Below are positions 26,029 to 34,348 of a DNA stretch of 64,000 nt, in pieces. How positions within the stretch are numbered: position 1 is the stretch's first letter; every line of letters begins with the position of its first letter. The stretch spans positions 1 through 64,000 of the forward strand of contig NZ_QLTK01000030.1 in NCBI RefSeq assembly GCF_003269035.1, read 5' to 3'. Source of the DNA: Paraburkholderia bryophila (GTDB lineage: Bacteria; Pseudomonadota; Gammaproteobacteria; Burkholderiales; Burkholderiaceae). The position numbers and the translations under genes were made by a program. The notes beneath the pieces are model-generated. The model saw only the letters and a program-made list of their open reading frames with translations, searched no databases and was not told where the DNA came from.

Positions 26029-26907
26029 ATGGACAAGCTGCGTGGTATGGAAGCCTTCGTTGCCGTCGTGGAGGGAGGGAGCTTCACCGAGGCGGCGCAG
26101 CGCCTCGAAGTATCGGCGGTCATGATTGGCAAATATGTGCGCCAGCTCGAAGAGCATCTCGGTGCCCGCTTGCTACAGCGCACCACACGCCGTCAGAGCC
26201 TGACCGACGCTGGTCGCGTTTTTTACGAAGACGCCAAGCGTGCGCTTGAACAGGTGCGGATGGCCGAGACGTCGATCGAACGGTTACGCGCGTCACCATC
26301 CGGCACGTTACGCGTAAGCGCCCCGACTACCTTCGGTGCGTGTATCGTCGCTCCGTTAGCGGCGACTTTCCAGCGAATGCATCCGCGTGTGCGGGTCGAA
26401 CTGGAATTGAGCAATCGCAACGTCGACCTCATCGACGAAGGTTTCGATCTGGCGATCCGTATTGGCGAATTAGGCGACGCCGACCTGATTGCAAAACCGT
26501 TGACGCTGTATCGCATGGTGATTTGCGCGTCGCCGGGCTATCTCGCGCAATACGGGCGGCCAGAAACGCCGCAGGATTTGAGCGCGCATCACTGCCTCGC
26601 TCACTCGGTCTGGAATAGCCGTAACGGCTGGAAGCTCGGCGGTGAGGACGCACCGCCCTTTCCGGCAGAGCCGGCATTCACATGCAATGATGGAAACGGG
26701 CTGCGCATGGCCGCCCTGGCAGGTGCCGGATTGTTGCTGCAGCCGGAAGTCCTCGTGGCCAGCGATCTGGCAAGCGGGACATTGGAGCAGGTATTGCAAG
26801 CCTACTTGCCCAAGCCACATACCATTCATATCGTGTATAGACACGATCGCCGACCACTGCCGAAGCTCACCCGCTTTGTCGCGCATTTGCTCGAGCATGC
26901 GGCATAG
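26029..26907 (+). CDS. LysR family transcriptional regulator
   Basis: The 292-residue protein has an N-terminal winged helix-turn-helix (residues ~1-60; GSFTEAAQRLEVSAVMIGKYVRQLEEHLGARLLQR in parts) and a LysR substrate-binding domain of the subgroup containing PTTFGACIVAPLAATF and VDLIDEGFDLAIRIG. It diverges from the SDR gene across a 110-base spacer, the usual arrangement for a LysR regulator and its target. The effector is unknown. Confidence 0.85.
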   Translation: MDKLRGMEAFVAVVEGGSFTEAAQRLEVSAVMIGKYVRQLEEHLGARLLQRTTRRQSLTDAGRVFYEDAKRALEQVRMAETSIERLRASPSGTLRVSAPTTFGACIVAPLAATFQRMHPRVRVELELSNRNVDLIDEGFDLAIRIGELGDADLIAKPLTLYRMVICASPGYLAQYGRPETPQDLSAHHCLAHSVWNSRNGWKLGGEDAPPFPAEPAFTCNDGNGLRMAALAGAGLLLQPEVLVASDLASGTLEQVLQAYLPKPHTIHIVYRHDRRPLPKLTRFVAHLLEHAA

Positions 26908-26940
26908 CGAGAACCGCCCCACTCGGCTCGACAAAAAGCC

Positions 26941-27327
26941 TCAGCCCTCGGCCTCGACCTCGGCCTGATGGCAAACCACTTCGATGTTATGCCCGTCCGG
27001 ACCAATGACAAAAGCCGCATAGTAGTTCGCGTGGTAGCGCGGACGCAGACCCGGCGCACCGTTATCCTTGCCGCCCGCTTCCAGCGCCGCGCGATAGAAA
27101 GCGTCGACCTGCTGACGATTGTCGGCCGTGAACGCCAGGTGAAGATGCGCCGGCTTCTCTTCGGTCTGGAACAGGCACAACGATGCCTTGCCCGGCGGAC
27201 TCAGTTCGACACCGTAGGTGGGCGCCCCCTCCGAGACGACAGCTACGCCGATCGGTTCGAGAGCCGCGACGAAGAATGCTTTGCTCGCGGCATAGTCGCT
27301 GACGCCGAATTTAACGTGGTCGAACAT
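26941..27327 (-). CDS. VOC family protein
   Basis: The 128-residue product starts MFDHVKFGVSDYAASKAFF and contains THLHLAFTA-type central histidines (AHLHLAFTADNRQQV) and the terminal strand AAFVIGPDGHNIEVVCH. This matches the glyoxalase-like VOC subfamily common in proteobacteria. CAGGAGCGTT precedes the ATG at 27327, which settles the start. No substrate can be assigned. It converges with the LysR gene at 26029. Confidence 0.78.
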   Translation of the reverse strand: MFDHVKFGVSDYAASKAFFVAALEPIGVAVVSEGAPTYGVELSPPGKASLCLFQTEEKPAHLHLAFTADNRQQVDAFYRAALEAGGKDNGAPGLRPRYHANYYAAFVIGPDGHNIEVVCHQAEVEAEG

Positions 27328-27512
27328 GAACGCTCCTGAGTGTGGCGGCCCTCGTAAGACCTGACCTTTTTTTGAAATCCCCGCGATGTTGCCACACGCA
27401 AGCACGCGTGGCCACCCGTGGCAATCCGGGTATGAACGACGCACGGTGCAGGCATAGTCAGGTTGCGGCGAAGACATGACCTCACGCTCTTCAGCGGTGC
27501 CCCAAGCCAGGC

Positions 27513-28016
27513 TCAAAAACTCCGCACCACCTTCGGCTGCGAGCGCAATAGCAGGTAACACGCGGCGACATGCGTAATCATCAGCAGCGGCACATAAAGA
27601 ATCGGAATCGCGTACATTGCGCCCAACTCGCCCGCGAGCGCCGGAAGCCCCGCCTGAATCGCACGGTAATAGTCGAGGACCAGATCCGTCACACCGACAA
27701 CATTAAACGCCACGACGAACAACGAGAACAGCGCAGCTCTGCGTGCCGTCAATAACGCAAACATCGCCAGCACGCCCGTTGCGAAGTCACCATACGCGGC
27801 AGACACAGCAAAACTCGCGGGCAGATGAGGGCCGACCACGCCCGGCAGAATGAACGCCAGCCCGAAAAACCGAAAACTATGGAACGCAGCAATGGCGCGT
27901 TGCGCATCGAAAGCATCCATCGTTTTAAGCCGCGGCCAGACATACACACGAAAGCAAAGCAGCCACGCGACGTAGCCCAGAGCGAGATGCAACGGGAAGA
28001 GAAGTTCCGGCGGCAT
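27513..28016 (-). CDS. Predicted integral membrane protein, function unknown
   Basis: The 167-residue protein has about five hydrophobic segments (LHLALGYVAWLLCFRVYVW; FGLAFILPGVVG; FATGVLAMFALLTA; LFSLFVVAFNVVGVTDLVLD; YAIPILYVPLLMITHVAACYLL, partial) and short charged loops. No enzyme motif is visible. It lies head-to-head with the LysR gene at 28149, 132 bases apart, and may be its target. Confidence 0.62.
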   Translation of the reverse strand: MPPELLFPLHLALGYVAWLLCFRVYVWPRLKTMDAFDAQRAIAAFHSFRFFGLAFILPGVVGPHLPASFAVSAAYGDFATGVLAMFALLTARRAALFSLFVVAFNVVGVTDLVLDYYRAIQAGLPALAGELGAMYAIPILYVPLLMITHVAACYLLLRSQPKVVRSF

Positions 28017-28148
28017 GAAGCCTCCTGTCAGGTGTTATCCGGCGCGCTGAAGGACACGAAAGAGAGCGGCCGGCACGAGCTCTCATCCGCAAACGTAGGT
28101 GTACCATGGCCTCTCTCGACCGACTATTCACCACAATGTTGACGGGCT

Positions 28149-29087
28149 ATGAAGCAGAACTTCACAGTCAGACAAGGCGCGCTCGATGGCGTGGAGGTGT
28201 TCCTGAGCGTCGCCCAGCATCGCAGCTTCCGCCGGGCTGCCGCGGAACTCGGGGTGACGCCGTCGGCCGTGAGTCAGACGGTACGCGTTCTCGAAGCGCG
28301 CATCGGCGCGGCGCTTTTCATCCGCACCACGCGCAGCGTCGGCCTGACCGAAGCCGGCGAGCGGTTTCTGGCGCACGCCAGGCCCGCTTTCGAGGAGCTT
28401 GTCGCCGCGAGCGAGGCAGCGCGCGGATTCGGCCAGCGGCCCACTGGCCTGTTGCGGCTTTCCGTACCGCGCGCGGTGCTGCCCATTCTGCTCGAACCGC
28501 TGATCGCATCTTTCTGCGAGGCGTATCCCGAGGTCGAAGTGGAGATCGCCGCCAGCAAGGAACTGATCGATCTCGCAGCGGAAGGATTCGACGCCGGCAT
28601 CCGCATGGGACAGTACCTCGACGCCGACATGGTCGCCGTGCCGTTGACGCCGCCGCTTCGTCTCATCGTGGTCGGCAGCCCCAACTACTTCGCCGTACAC
28701 AGCCCGCCACAACACACCAACGATCTACGCCAGCACGCCTGCTTGCGGTGGCGGCGATCGAACGGCGCGCTCGCGCTCTGGTCCTTCAACGACAACGGCC
28801 AGACCATCGAGATCGCCGTATCCGGCCCGCTGATCGCCAATGACTTTCCGACCATGCTGGGCGGCGCGATCGAAGGCATGGGGCTTTCCCAGTTGCCTGA
28901 ACCGATGGCCGCCGAACGGTTGCGAGCCGGACAACTGATGCACGTGCTGGAGCCATTCGCGCCAGTGATTCCGGGCGTGTTTCTCTACTATCCGAACCGT
29001 CGTCAGATCACGCCGAAGCTGCGCGCGTTCATCGATCACGTGAAAAGCCGCGCGGCGGGTCAGGGCAAAGTGCCGCGAACAGGATAA
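28149..29087 (+). CDS. LysR family transcriptional regulator
   Basis: The 312-residue product has the LysR winged HTH (GVEVFLSVAQHRSFRRAA, LGVTPSAVSQTVRVLEARIG) and the effector domain (TGLLRLSVPRAVLPILLEPL; IDLAAEGFDAGIRMGQYLD). It is 17 bases short of the convergent livF gene on its right and divergent from a small membrane protein gene on its left, which is its most likely target. No effector can be inferred. Confidence 0.85.
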   Translation: MKQNFTVRQGALDGVEVFLSVAQHRSFRRAAAELGVTPSAVSQTVRVLEARIGAALFIRTTRSVGLTEAGERFLAHARPAFEELVAASEAARGFGQRPTGLLRLSVPRAVLPILLEPLIASFCEAYPEVEVEIAASKELIDLAAEGFDAGIRMGQYLDADMVAVPLTPPLRLIVVGSPNYFAVHSPPQHTNDLRQHACLRWRRSNGALALWSFNDNGQTIEIAVSGPLIANDFPTMLGGAIEGMGLSQLPEPMAAERLRAGQLMHVLEPFAPVIPGVFLYYPNRRQITPKLRAFIDHVKSRAAGQGKVPRTG

Positions 29088-29104
29088 GGATCGACGCCGC
29101 CCGC

Positions 29105-29818
29105 TCAACCCACGCCGAGCCATTCCTGCATGACATCGGCGCGCGTCAGAAACGACGCCAGCGATGCCTCGAACACGATCTCGCCATGCCCCATGACGGC
29201 AACGCGGCTGGCGATATCGCGCGCGATCACGAGCCGCTGTTCGATCAGCAACATGGCCACGCCGCGTTCGCGCAATCTGCGCAGACACGTGGCCACCTGG
29301 TCCATGACGAGGCCCGCGAGTCCCTCGCCGGGTTCGTCGATCAGCAGCAGATCGGGATCGCCGAGCAGCGCGCGGGCGAGCGTCAGCATCTGCTGCTCGC
29401 CGCCCGACAGCGCGCCGGCACGCGTGCGCTGGCGCTCGCGCAGCACGGGGAAGAGTTCGTAGGCGTCATCGAACGTGAAGCGCGGCGGGCGCTGGCGGGT
29501 GCGCGGCGCCACGCCCAGCTGCAGATTCTCGTGGACGCTCAGCGTGGGAAAGACGTCGCGATGTTCCGGCACGTAACCGAGTCCCAGACGCGCGATCTCG
29601 AAGGTGCGCAAGCCGCCGAGCGAGCGGCCCGCGAAACTTGCTGCGCCCTCGCTGCGCACGAGGCCCATCAGCGCGCGGGCGAGCGTCGAGCGGCCGGAGC
29701 CGTTGCGGCCGACCAGCGCGAGCGCTTCGCCCGCCTCGATGCGTAGCGTGACGCCGTGCAGCGCCTGGCTGGCGCCGTACCACGCGTTGAGTCCGCGGAT
29801 GTCGAGCAAGGCGGTCAT
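29105..29818 (-). CDS. livF: Branched-chain-amino-acid-type ABC transporter ATPase (LivF-like)
   Basis: The 237-residue ATPase ends the Liv-type operon. It has a LivF-type layout: Walker A region VGRNGSGRSTLARALMG, LGYVPEHRDVFPTLSVHENL, signature LSGGEQQML and Walker B LLLIDEPGEGLAG. The Walker A lysine is arginine (GxxGxGRST), which is unusual because this lysine contacts ATP phosphates. Its start overlaps the livG stop by ATGA (29815-29818). The substrate is unknown; Liv-type systems import amino acids, amides or aromatic acids. Confidence 0.85.
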   Translation of the reverse strand: MTALLDIRGLNAWYGASQALHGVTLRIEAGEALALVGRNGSGRSTLARALMGLVRSEGAASFAGRSLGGLRTFEIARLGLGYVPEHRDVFPTLSVHENLQLGVAPRTRQRPPRFTFDDAYELFPVLRERQRTRAGALSGGEQQMLTLARALLGDPDLLLIDEPGEGLAGLVMDQVATCLRRLRERGVAMLLIEQRLVIARDIASRVAVMGHGEIVFEASLASFLTRADVMQEWLGVG

Positions 29819-30621
29819 GCGCGAGGGCCTTGGGTGAAGGCTGTGCCGTTGCCGTTGCCATTCACGCCGCCGGCGGCCACACCGTTGCCCAGATAAGCGG
29901 CACGCACCGCCGCGTCCGCGCGAATCGCCGCCGGCGTGCCGCTCGCGATAACACGCCCTTGCACCAGCACCGAAATACGATCCGCGATAGCGAACACCGC
30001 GTCCATGTCGTGCTCGACCATCAGCAGCGTGCGTCCGGCAGTGGTTTCGCGAATCAGCTCGATGGCGCGGGCGGCTTCCGCGTGGTTCATGCCGGCGGTC
30101 GGCTCGTCGAGCAGCAAGGTATGCGCGCCGCCCGCGAGTGCAATGCCGAGGTCGAGCGCGCGTTGTCCCGCATAGCTAAGCGTTCCTGCCTGCACATGCC
30201 GATGAGCGCTCAGACCGACGGCGTCGAGGACCTGTTCGGCGCGGGCGTCGACGGTGCGCGAGCCGGTCAGCCGCTGCCACCAAAGCGTGCGGTCGCGCTC
30301 GGCGAGTTGCGCCGCGCAGCGCAGGTTGTCGAACACGCTCAACCGCGCGAACACGCTGGTGGTCTGGAAACTCCGCGCGAGACCCCGGCGTGCGATCGCG
30401 GCGGGCGCGAGCCGCGTGATCTCCGCGCCGAACAGATCGATGCGCCCCGCGTTGGGCCGCGCACCGCCGGCGATCAGATTGAAAAGCGTCGACTTGCCCG
30501 CGCCGTTCGGACCGATCAGCGCGTGGCGTTCGCCGGGCTGAATCGCAAGGTCGACGCCGTGCAGAATTGGCGTGGCGCCGAAGCGCTTGGTCACGCCGTA
30601 GAGTGCGAGAGCGGGGATCAT
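29815..30621 (-). CDS. livG: Branched-chain-amino-acid-type ABC transporter ATPase (LivG-like)
   Basis: The 268-residue ATPase has an intact Walker [20 protein letters not shown], the LivG-specific RGLARSFQTTSVFARLSVFDNL segment, Walker B TLLLDEPTAGMNHAEA and the VEHDMDAVF H-loop. The signature reads LSYAGQR rather than the common LSYGEQR. A short Gly/Asn repeat (GGVNGNGNGT) lies at the C-terminus. ATG at 30621 overlaps the livM stop by ATGA (30618-30621). An upstream in-frame extension through livM is an artefact. Confidence 0.87.
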   Translation of the reverse strand: MIPALALYGVTKRFGATPILHGVDLAIQPGERHALIGPNGAGKSTLFNLIAGGARPNAGRIDLFGAEITRLAPAAIARRGLARSFQTTSVFARLSVFDNLRCAAQLAERDRTLWWQRLTGSRTVDARAEQVLDAVGLSAHRHVQAGTLSYAGQRALDLGIALAGGAHTLLLDEPTAGMNHAEAARAIELIRETTAGRTLLMVEHDMDAVFAIADRISVLVQGRVIASGTPAAIRADAAVRAAYLGNGVAAGGVNGNGNGTAFTQGPRA

Positions 30622-31862
30622 CGCGCCTCTCCCACGAGCGGCGTCTCGCCCGCGGGCATCGCGAGACGTGCCTGCGCGCGGATCGCGTAACGCGCCGCGA
30701 TTGCCCCCGGCACGGCCAACAAAAACAGCACGACGCCAAGCCTTAATGGCGCCGAAGCCAGATCCAACGACAAACCCGCGACCTTCAACACCGCCCCGTC
30801 GTCCGCACCGAATTGCACGGCATAGGCCCATTGCACCGCGAGCACGATTGCCGCCGTCCACAGCAGCACGGCAACCGTGCCCCACGCGTAAGCCGCGCGA
30901 CACGCACGCCAGCCGTGCGTCGCGATTCGCGTCGTGAGCCGCTGGGCGAAACCCGCCAGACCATCCGGCGAGACCACCACGATCACGACAAAGAACAGCC
31001 CCAGATAAAACAGCCACGCCCGCGTGACGCTCGCCACCGCAACGCTGAAAAACGTCAGCACGACCGCGCCCGCGACCGGTCCGAAAAACGTTGCTGTCCC
31101 GCCGATCACCGTGGCGATCAGCACCGCGCCCGAGCGCAGCATGCCGACGCTTTCCGTGGATACCAGTTCGACGTTGATCAGGCTCAGCGTCCCCGCGATG
31201 CCCGCGAAAAACGCGGCCAGCACCACCACGCCGTAACGGACGCGGCGCGGATAACAACCGATCGCCGCCGCGCGCGCGGGGTTATCGCGCACGGCATTGG
31301 CGAGCCGCATGAACGGCGTACGCGACAGCGCAAACATCGCCGCGCAAGCCAGACAACACCAGACGGCGATCAGCGCGTACGCCTCGCGTGCCGGACCGAA
31401 GCTCCAGTTTCCCAGCAACGGCCCGCTCGCACGGTCGATCGACACGCCCGCTTCGCCGCCGAACCAGTCGGGCAGCGTCCACGCGGCGGCCGCCACGAGT
31501 TCGCCGAGGCCGAGCGTGATCATCGCGAAGGCGGTGCCCGCGCGCCGCGTCGACACGAGACCGAACAGCGCCCCGCACAGCGCGCCGCCGATGCCGCCGA
31601 CCAACGGCAGCAGCACGAGCGGCACGCCCATCGCATTGAACAGTTGCGCGGCGATCAACGCGCCGAGGCCGGAATACGCGGCGTGACCGAACGACAGCAA
31701 TCCCGTTGCGCCGAGCAGCAAGTTGTAGGAGAGCGCGAACACGATCATTGTCGCGGTCTGCGCGAGGTAGGCAAGCAGCCAGCTTTGCGGCCAGACGAAT
31801 GGCGGGACGGCCAGCAGGAAAACGAGCGCCAGCCATGGCGCCGATCGACGCATTTCACGCAT
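30618..31862 (-). CDS. livM: Branched-chain-amino-acid-type ABC transporter permease (LivM-like) with C-terminal extension
   Basis: This inner-membrane permease of about 414 residues has the LivM motifs LLLGATGLLSFGHAAYSGLG and RTPFMRLANAVRDNPARAAAIG. After the usual last helix (FYLGLFFVVIVVVSPDGLAG) about 100 further residues follow with two more hydrophobic segments (WGTVAVLLWTAAIVLAV; LGVVLFLLAVPGAIAARYAI), which is longer than usual at this end. The start is uncertain between ATG 31862 and ATG 31853; both overlap or abut the end of livH. Confidence 0.84.
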   Translation of the reverse strand: MREMRRSAPWLALVFLLAVPPFVWPQSWLLAYLAQTATMIVFALSYNLLLGATGLLSFGHAAYSGLGALIAAQLFNAMGVPLVLLPLVGGIGGALCGALFGLVSTRRAGTAFAMITLGLGELVAAAAWTLPDWFGGEAGVSIDRASGPLLGNWSFGPAREAYALIAVWCCLACAAMFALSRTPFMRLANAVRDNPARAAAIGCYPRRVRYGVVVLAAFFAGIAGTLSLINVELVSTESVGMLRSGAVLIATVIGGTATFFGPVAGAVVLTFFSVAVASVTRAWLFYLGLFFVVIVVVSPDGLAGFAQRLTTRIATHGWRACRAAYAWGTVAVLLWTAAIVLAVQWAYAVQFGADDGAVLKVAGLSLDLASAPLRLGVVLFLLAVPGAIAARYAIRAQARLAMPAGETPLVGEAR

Positions 31863-32793
31863 GCTCGTCACGCCGTCCAGACAGCCCGCGCGGACGCAGC
31901 GCCAGCATCGCGACCAGCAGCAGATACGGGATCAGCGGCGCGAGTTGCGCGAGCGTCAGCGCTTCCCACCGCGGCGGCAGGGACCCACCCACCACCGCCA
32001 GCGCGTCGCCCAACGACACGTCGCTGGCCACGGCAAAGGTCTGCACACAACCCACCAGCAACGACGCCGCCAGCGCTCCGCTCAACGAACCCAAGCCGCC
32101 GATCACGACCACCACGAACACGATCGAGCCGAGCGATTCCGCCATCGACGGTTCGATCACCAGCAGCGGCGCGCCGATCACGCCGGCCAGCGCGGCGAGC
32201 GCCGTGCCGGCCGCGAACACGCCGGTAAATACGCGTGGCACGTTGTGACCGAGCGCTTCGACGGCGCTCGCATGCGTGAGCGCGGCGCGCACGATCAGCC
32301 CCGCCTTCGACACGCGCAACACCGCGTAAAGCACGGCAAGCATGGCCAGCGACACCCCCATCATGAACGCCCGATACCGCGCGAACGCGGCGCCATAGAC
32401 GGTGAACAGCGGACCGTCGAGCGCCGCCGGCAGCGTCGCCGAAAGCGGGCTCAAGCCCCAGCCGAGCTTGACCAGTTCGCCGAGCAGATACGCCGCGCCA
32501 AAGGTCAACAGCAACTCCGCGAGATGGCCATGGCCGCGCACGTGGCGCAACAGCCAGCGCTCCAGCGCCGCGCCGATCAGACCGACGACGAGTGGCGCGA
32601 TGACCAGCGCGCTCCAGAACCCGGCGTGCGCCGCCACCGAGAAGCCGACATAAGCGCCGAGCATGTAAAAGCTCGCGTGCGCGAAATTCAGCACGCCGAG
32701 CATGCTGAAAATCAGCGTCAAACCGGCCGACAGCATGAAGAGCAGCAAGCCGTAACTGACGCCGTTGAGCAGATTGATGACGAGCGATTGCAC
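31855..32793 (-). CDS. livH: Branched-chain-amino-acid-type ABC transporter permease (LivH-like)
   Basis: The 312-residue permease starts VINLLNGVSYGLLLFMLSAGL followed by TLIFSMLGVLNFAHASFYML, the hallmark LivH N-terminus with about eight membrane segments. Later it has EALGHNVPRVFTGVFAAGTA and GGLGSLSGALAASLLVG. It follows the thioesterase gene by 4 bases and overlaps livM, so all five genes form one leftward operon. No LivK-type binding protein is encoded nearby, so the system must borrow one or use one encoded elsewhere. Confidence 0.87.
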   Translation of the reverse strand: MQSLVINLLNGVSYGLLLFMLSAGLTLIFSMLGVLNFAHASFYMLGAYVGFSVAAHAGFWSALVIAPLVVGLIGAALERWLLRHVRGHGHLAELLLTFGAAYLLGELVKLGWGLSPLSATLPAALDGPLFTVYGAAFARYRAFMMGVSLAMLAVLYAVLRVSKAGLIVRAALTHASAVEALGHNVPRVFTGVFAAGTALAALAGVIGAPLLVIEPSMAESLGSIVFVVVVIGGLGSLSGALAASLLVGCVQTFAVASDVSLGDALAVVGGSLPPRWEALTLAQLAPLIPYLLLVAMLALRPRGLSGRRDEHA

Positions 32794-32797
32794 GCGC

Positions 32798-33247
32798 CTA
32801 ATCCGCCTGCGCCGCGACGCTCAACGGTTCGAGCGCCGCGCGCAATCCAGCCGGCAGCGTCACCGGACGGCGCGTGACGCGATCCACATAGACATGCACG
32901 AAGTGGCCTTGCGCGGCGGGCTCGGCGTCGCCCTCCTTGAAAAGCCCGACTTCGTAACGCACGCTCGACGTGCCGAGCCGTACCACCCGCAAGCCCGCGT
33001 CGATCCGCTCGGGAAACACCAGCGGCGCGAAGTAGTTGCATTGCGTTTCGACCACGAGGCCGATCGTCTCGCCGTGCTCGAAATCCAGCACGCCCGCGCG
33101 GATCAGATACTCGTTCACCACGGTGTCGAAGTAGCTGTAATAGACGACGTTGTTCACGTGACCGTAGACGTCGTTGTCCATCCAGCGTGTGGCGATCGGC
33201 AGGAAATGCGGGTAGGCGCTGCGCGCGGCGTGGGCAGGTTTGTTCAT
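32798..33247 (-). CDS. Acyl-CoA thioesterase, 4HBT/YbgC-like hotdog fold
   Basis: The 149-residue protein has the hotdog-fold signature [21 protein letters not shown] (residues ~22-42), in which the aspartate and histidine are the typical 4-hydroxybenzoyl-CoA-thioesterase-type catalytic region. Later strands are [19 protein letters not shown] and GHFVHVYVD. The start at 33247 (MNKPAHA) is the last ATG before this core; the in-frame upstream extension is arginine-rich noise. It is the first gene of the Liv-type operon, hinting that the imported compound is metabolised as a CoA thioester. Confidence 0.8.
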   Translation of the reverse strand: MNKPAHAARSAYPHFLPIATRWMDNDVYGHVNNVVYYSYFDTVVNEYLIRAGVLDFEHGETIGLVVETQCNYFAPLVFPERIDAGLRVVRLGTSSVRYEVGLFKEGDAEPAAQGHFVHVYVDRVTRRPVTLPAGLRAALEPLSVAAQAD

Positions 33248-33434
33248 CGTGGCATGGGGTGGTGGGCGGTGTCCTGGGTGCGTCGACAGTCGCTTTGCGT
33301 GGATTCGCGCGGATTCACGTGAATTCGCTTGGGTTCGCTTGGGTTTGCGCGGTGGCGGTGATCGACCAGCGCGCCCTGAATGATTTCGTCGCACAGGGTA
33401 GCCGAAGCTCGCCTCGGCTTCCTGCTGTCGTGGC

Positions 33435-33965
33435 TTACTGCCCCGGCTTCTCGACGAACTCGAACGGCAGGCCGCGCCGACGCATCCACTCGCCGAGCGC
33501 CTGACCGGTGCCCGCGCGCCACGGTCGCAATTTTGCGGGTTCCACCAGCCGGTATTCGAGCAATTCCGGCGACAGCGCAACGGTCCCGTAGGCCTTCACG
33601 TGATACGCAATGATCAACTCGTTCTTGCGGATGAATTCATACACGCCGATCAGTTCGACCGTCTCCGCGTGCAGCGAGGTTTCTTCGAGCACTTCACGGG
33701 CAATCCCCTCTTCCGGCGTCTCGCCGTTTTCGAGGAAGCCGGTAATCAGCGCGAACATGCCCTCCGGCCACGCGGCGTTGCGCGCCAGCAGAATCTTGCC
33801 TTCGTACTCGACGATCGCCGCCACCACCGGCAGCGGGTTGTTCCAATGGACGTAGCCGCACTCCACATCGGGACAGGTCTGGCGGATCCGCCCGCCTTCG
33901 TGCTCAGGGTCGGCGCGCTCGGTCAACGGGGTGGCGCAGCGTGGACAAAATCGGTAATCGGTCAT
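33435..33965 (-). CDS. Nudix hydrolase with N-terminal zinc ribbon
   Basis: The 176-residue protein starts with a Cys4 zinc ribbon (FCPRCATPL...[15 protein letters not shown], residues ~6-42). A Nudix domain follows with the complete box [21 protein letters not shown] (in parts; ~78-100) that binds Mg2+ and cleaves nucleoside diphosphate derivatives. The arrangement resembles NADH pyrophosphatase (NudC) without its N-terminal domain. The substrate is not determined. It stands alone on the minus strand. Confidence 0.85.
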   Translation of the reverse strand: MTDYRFCPRCATPLTERADPEHEGGRIRQTCPDVECGYVHWNNPLPVVAAIVEYEGKILLARNAAWPEGMFALITGFLENGETPEEGIAREVLEETSLHAETVELIGVYEFIRKNELIIAYHVKAYGTVALSPELLEYRLVEPAKLRPWRAGTGQALGEWMRRRGLPFEFVEKPGQ

Positions 33966-34348
33966 GGCGTGAGGGACGTCTCGTTTGTTTTATAGCGGTT
34001 TATGTTCTACGTGCTTCGGGCAGGCCGCGCCGGGGCGCGGAAATGAAGCCCATTTTCGAATGTCGGTTGGCCGCCCGGTTTCTGACAATTGTCGAACGCG
34101 AAGTGTTGCATGGCGGACGGCGTGCCCGGCGACAGGCGCGATGAGATGACGGCGAAGCGGTCATTCTAGTGCGCTGTGGGGATTTGGTCTTCGGGAGGAA
34201 GCGAGTTGGCGGGAGGGTCGTTGCGAGGCGAGGCGGGGGGGCGAGTTTTTTTTATCGCTTTGGGTGGGTGTGGGGGGCCGGCTCTTTGTTCTCCGCCGGT
34301 CGGACGTGGAGACTCGCACTGTGTTTTTTGAGCCGACCGGTCACGCCA
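33966..34348. other. Intergenic, G/T-rich low complexity
   Basis: About 380 bases between the Nudix gene and the MFS gene, both leftward. The plus strand becomes strongly G-rich around 34190-34290. No gene, RNA or clear terminator was found. Confidence 0.35.
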
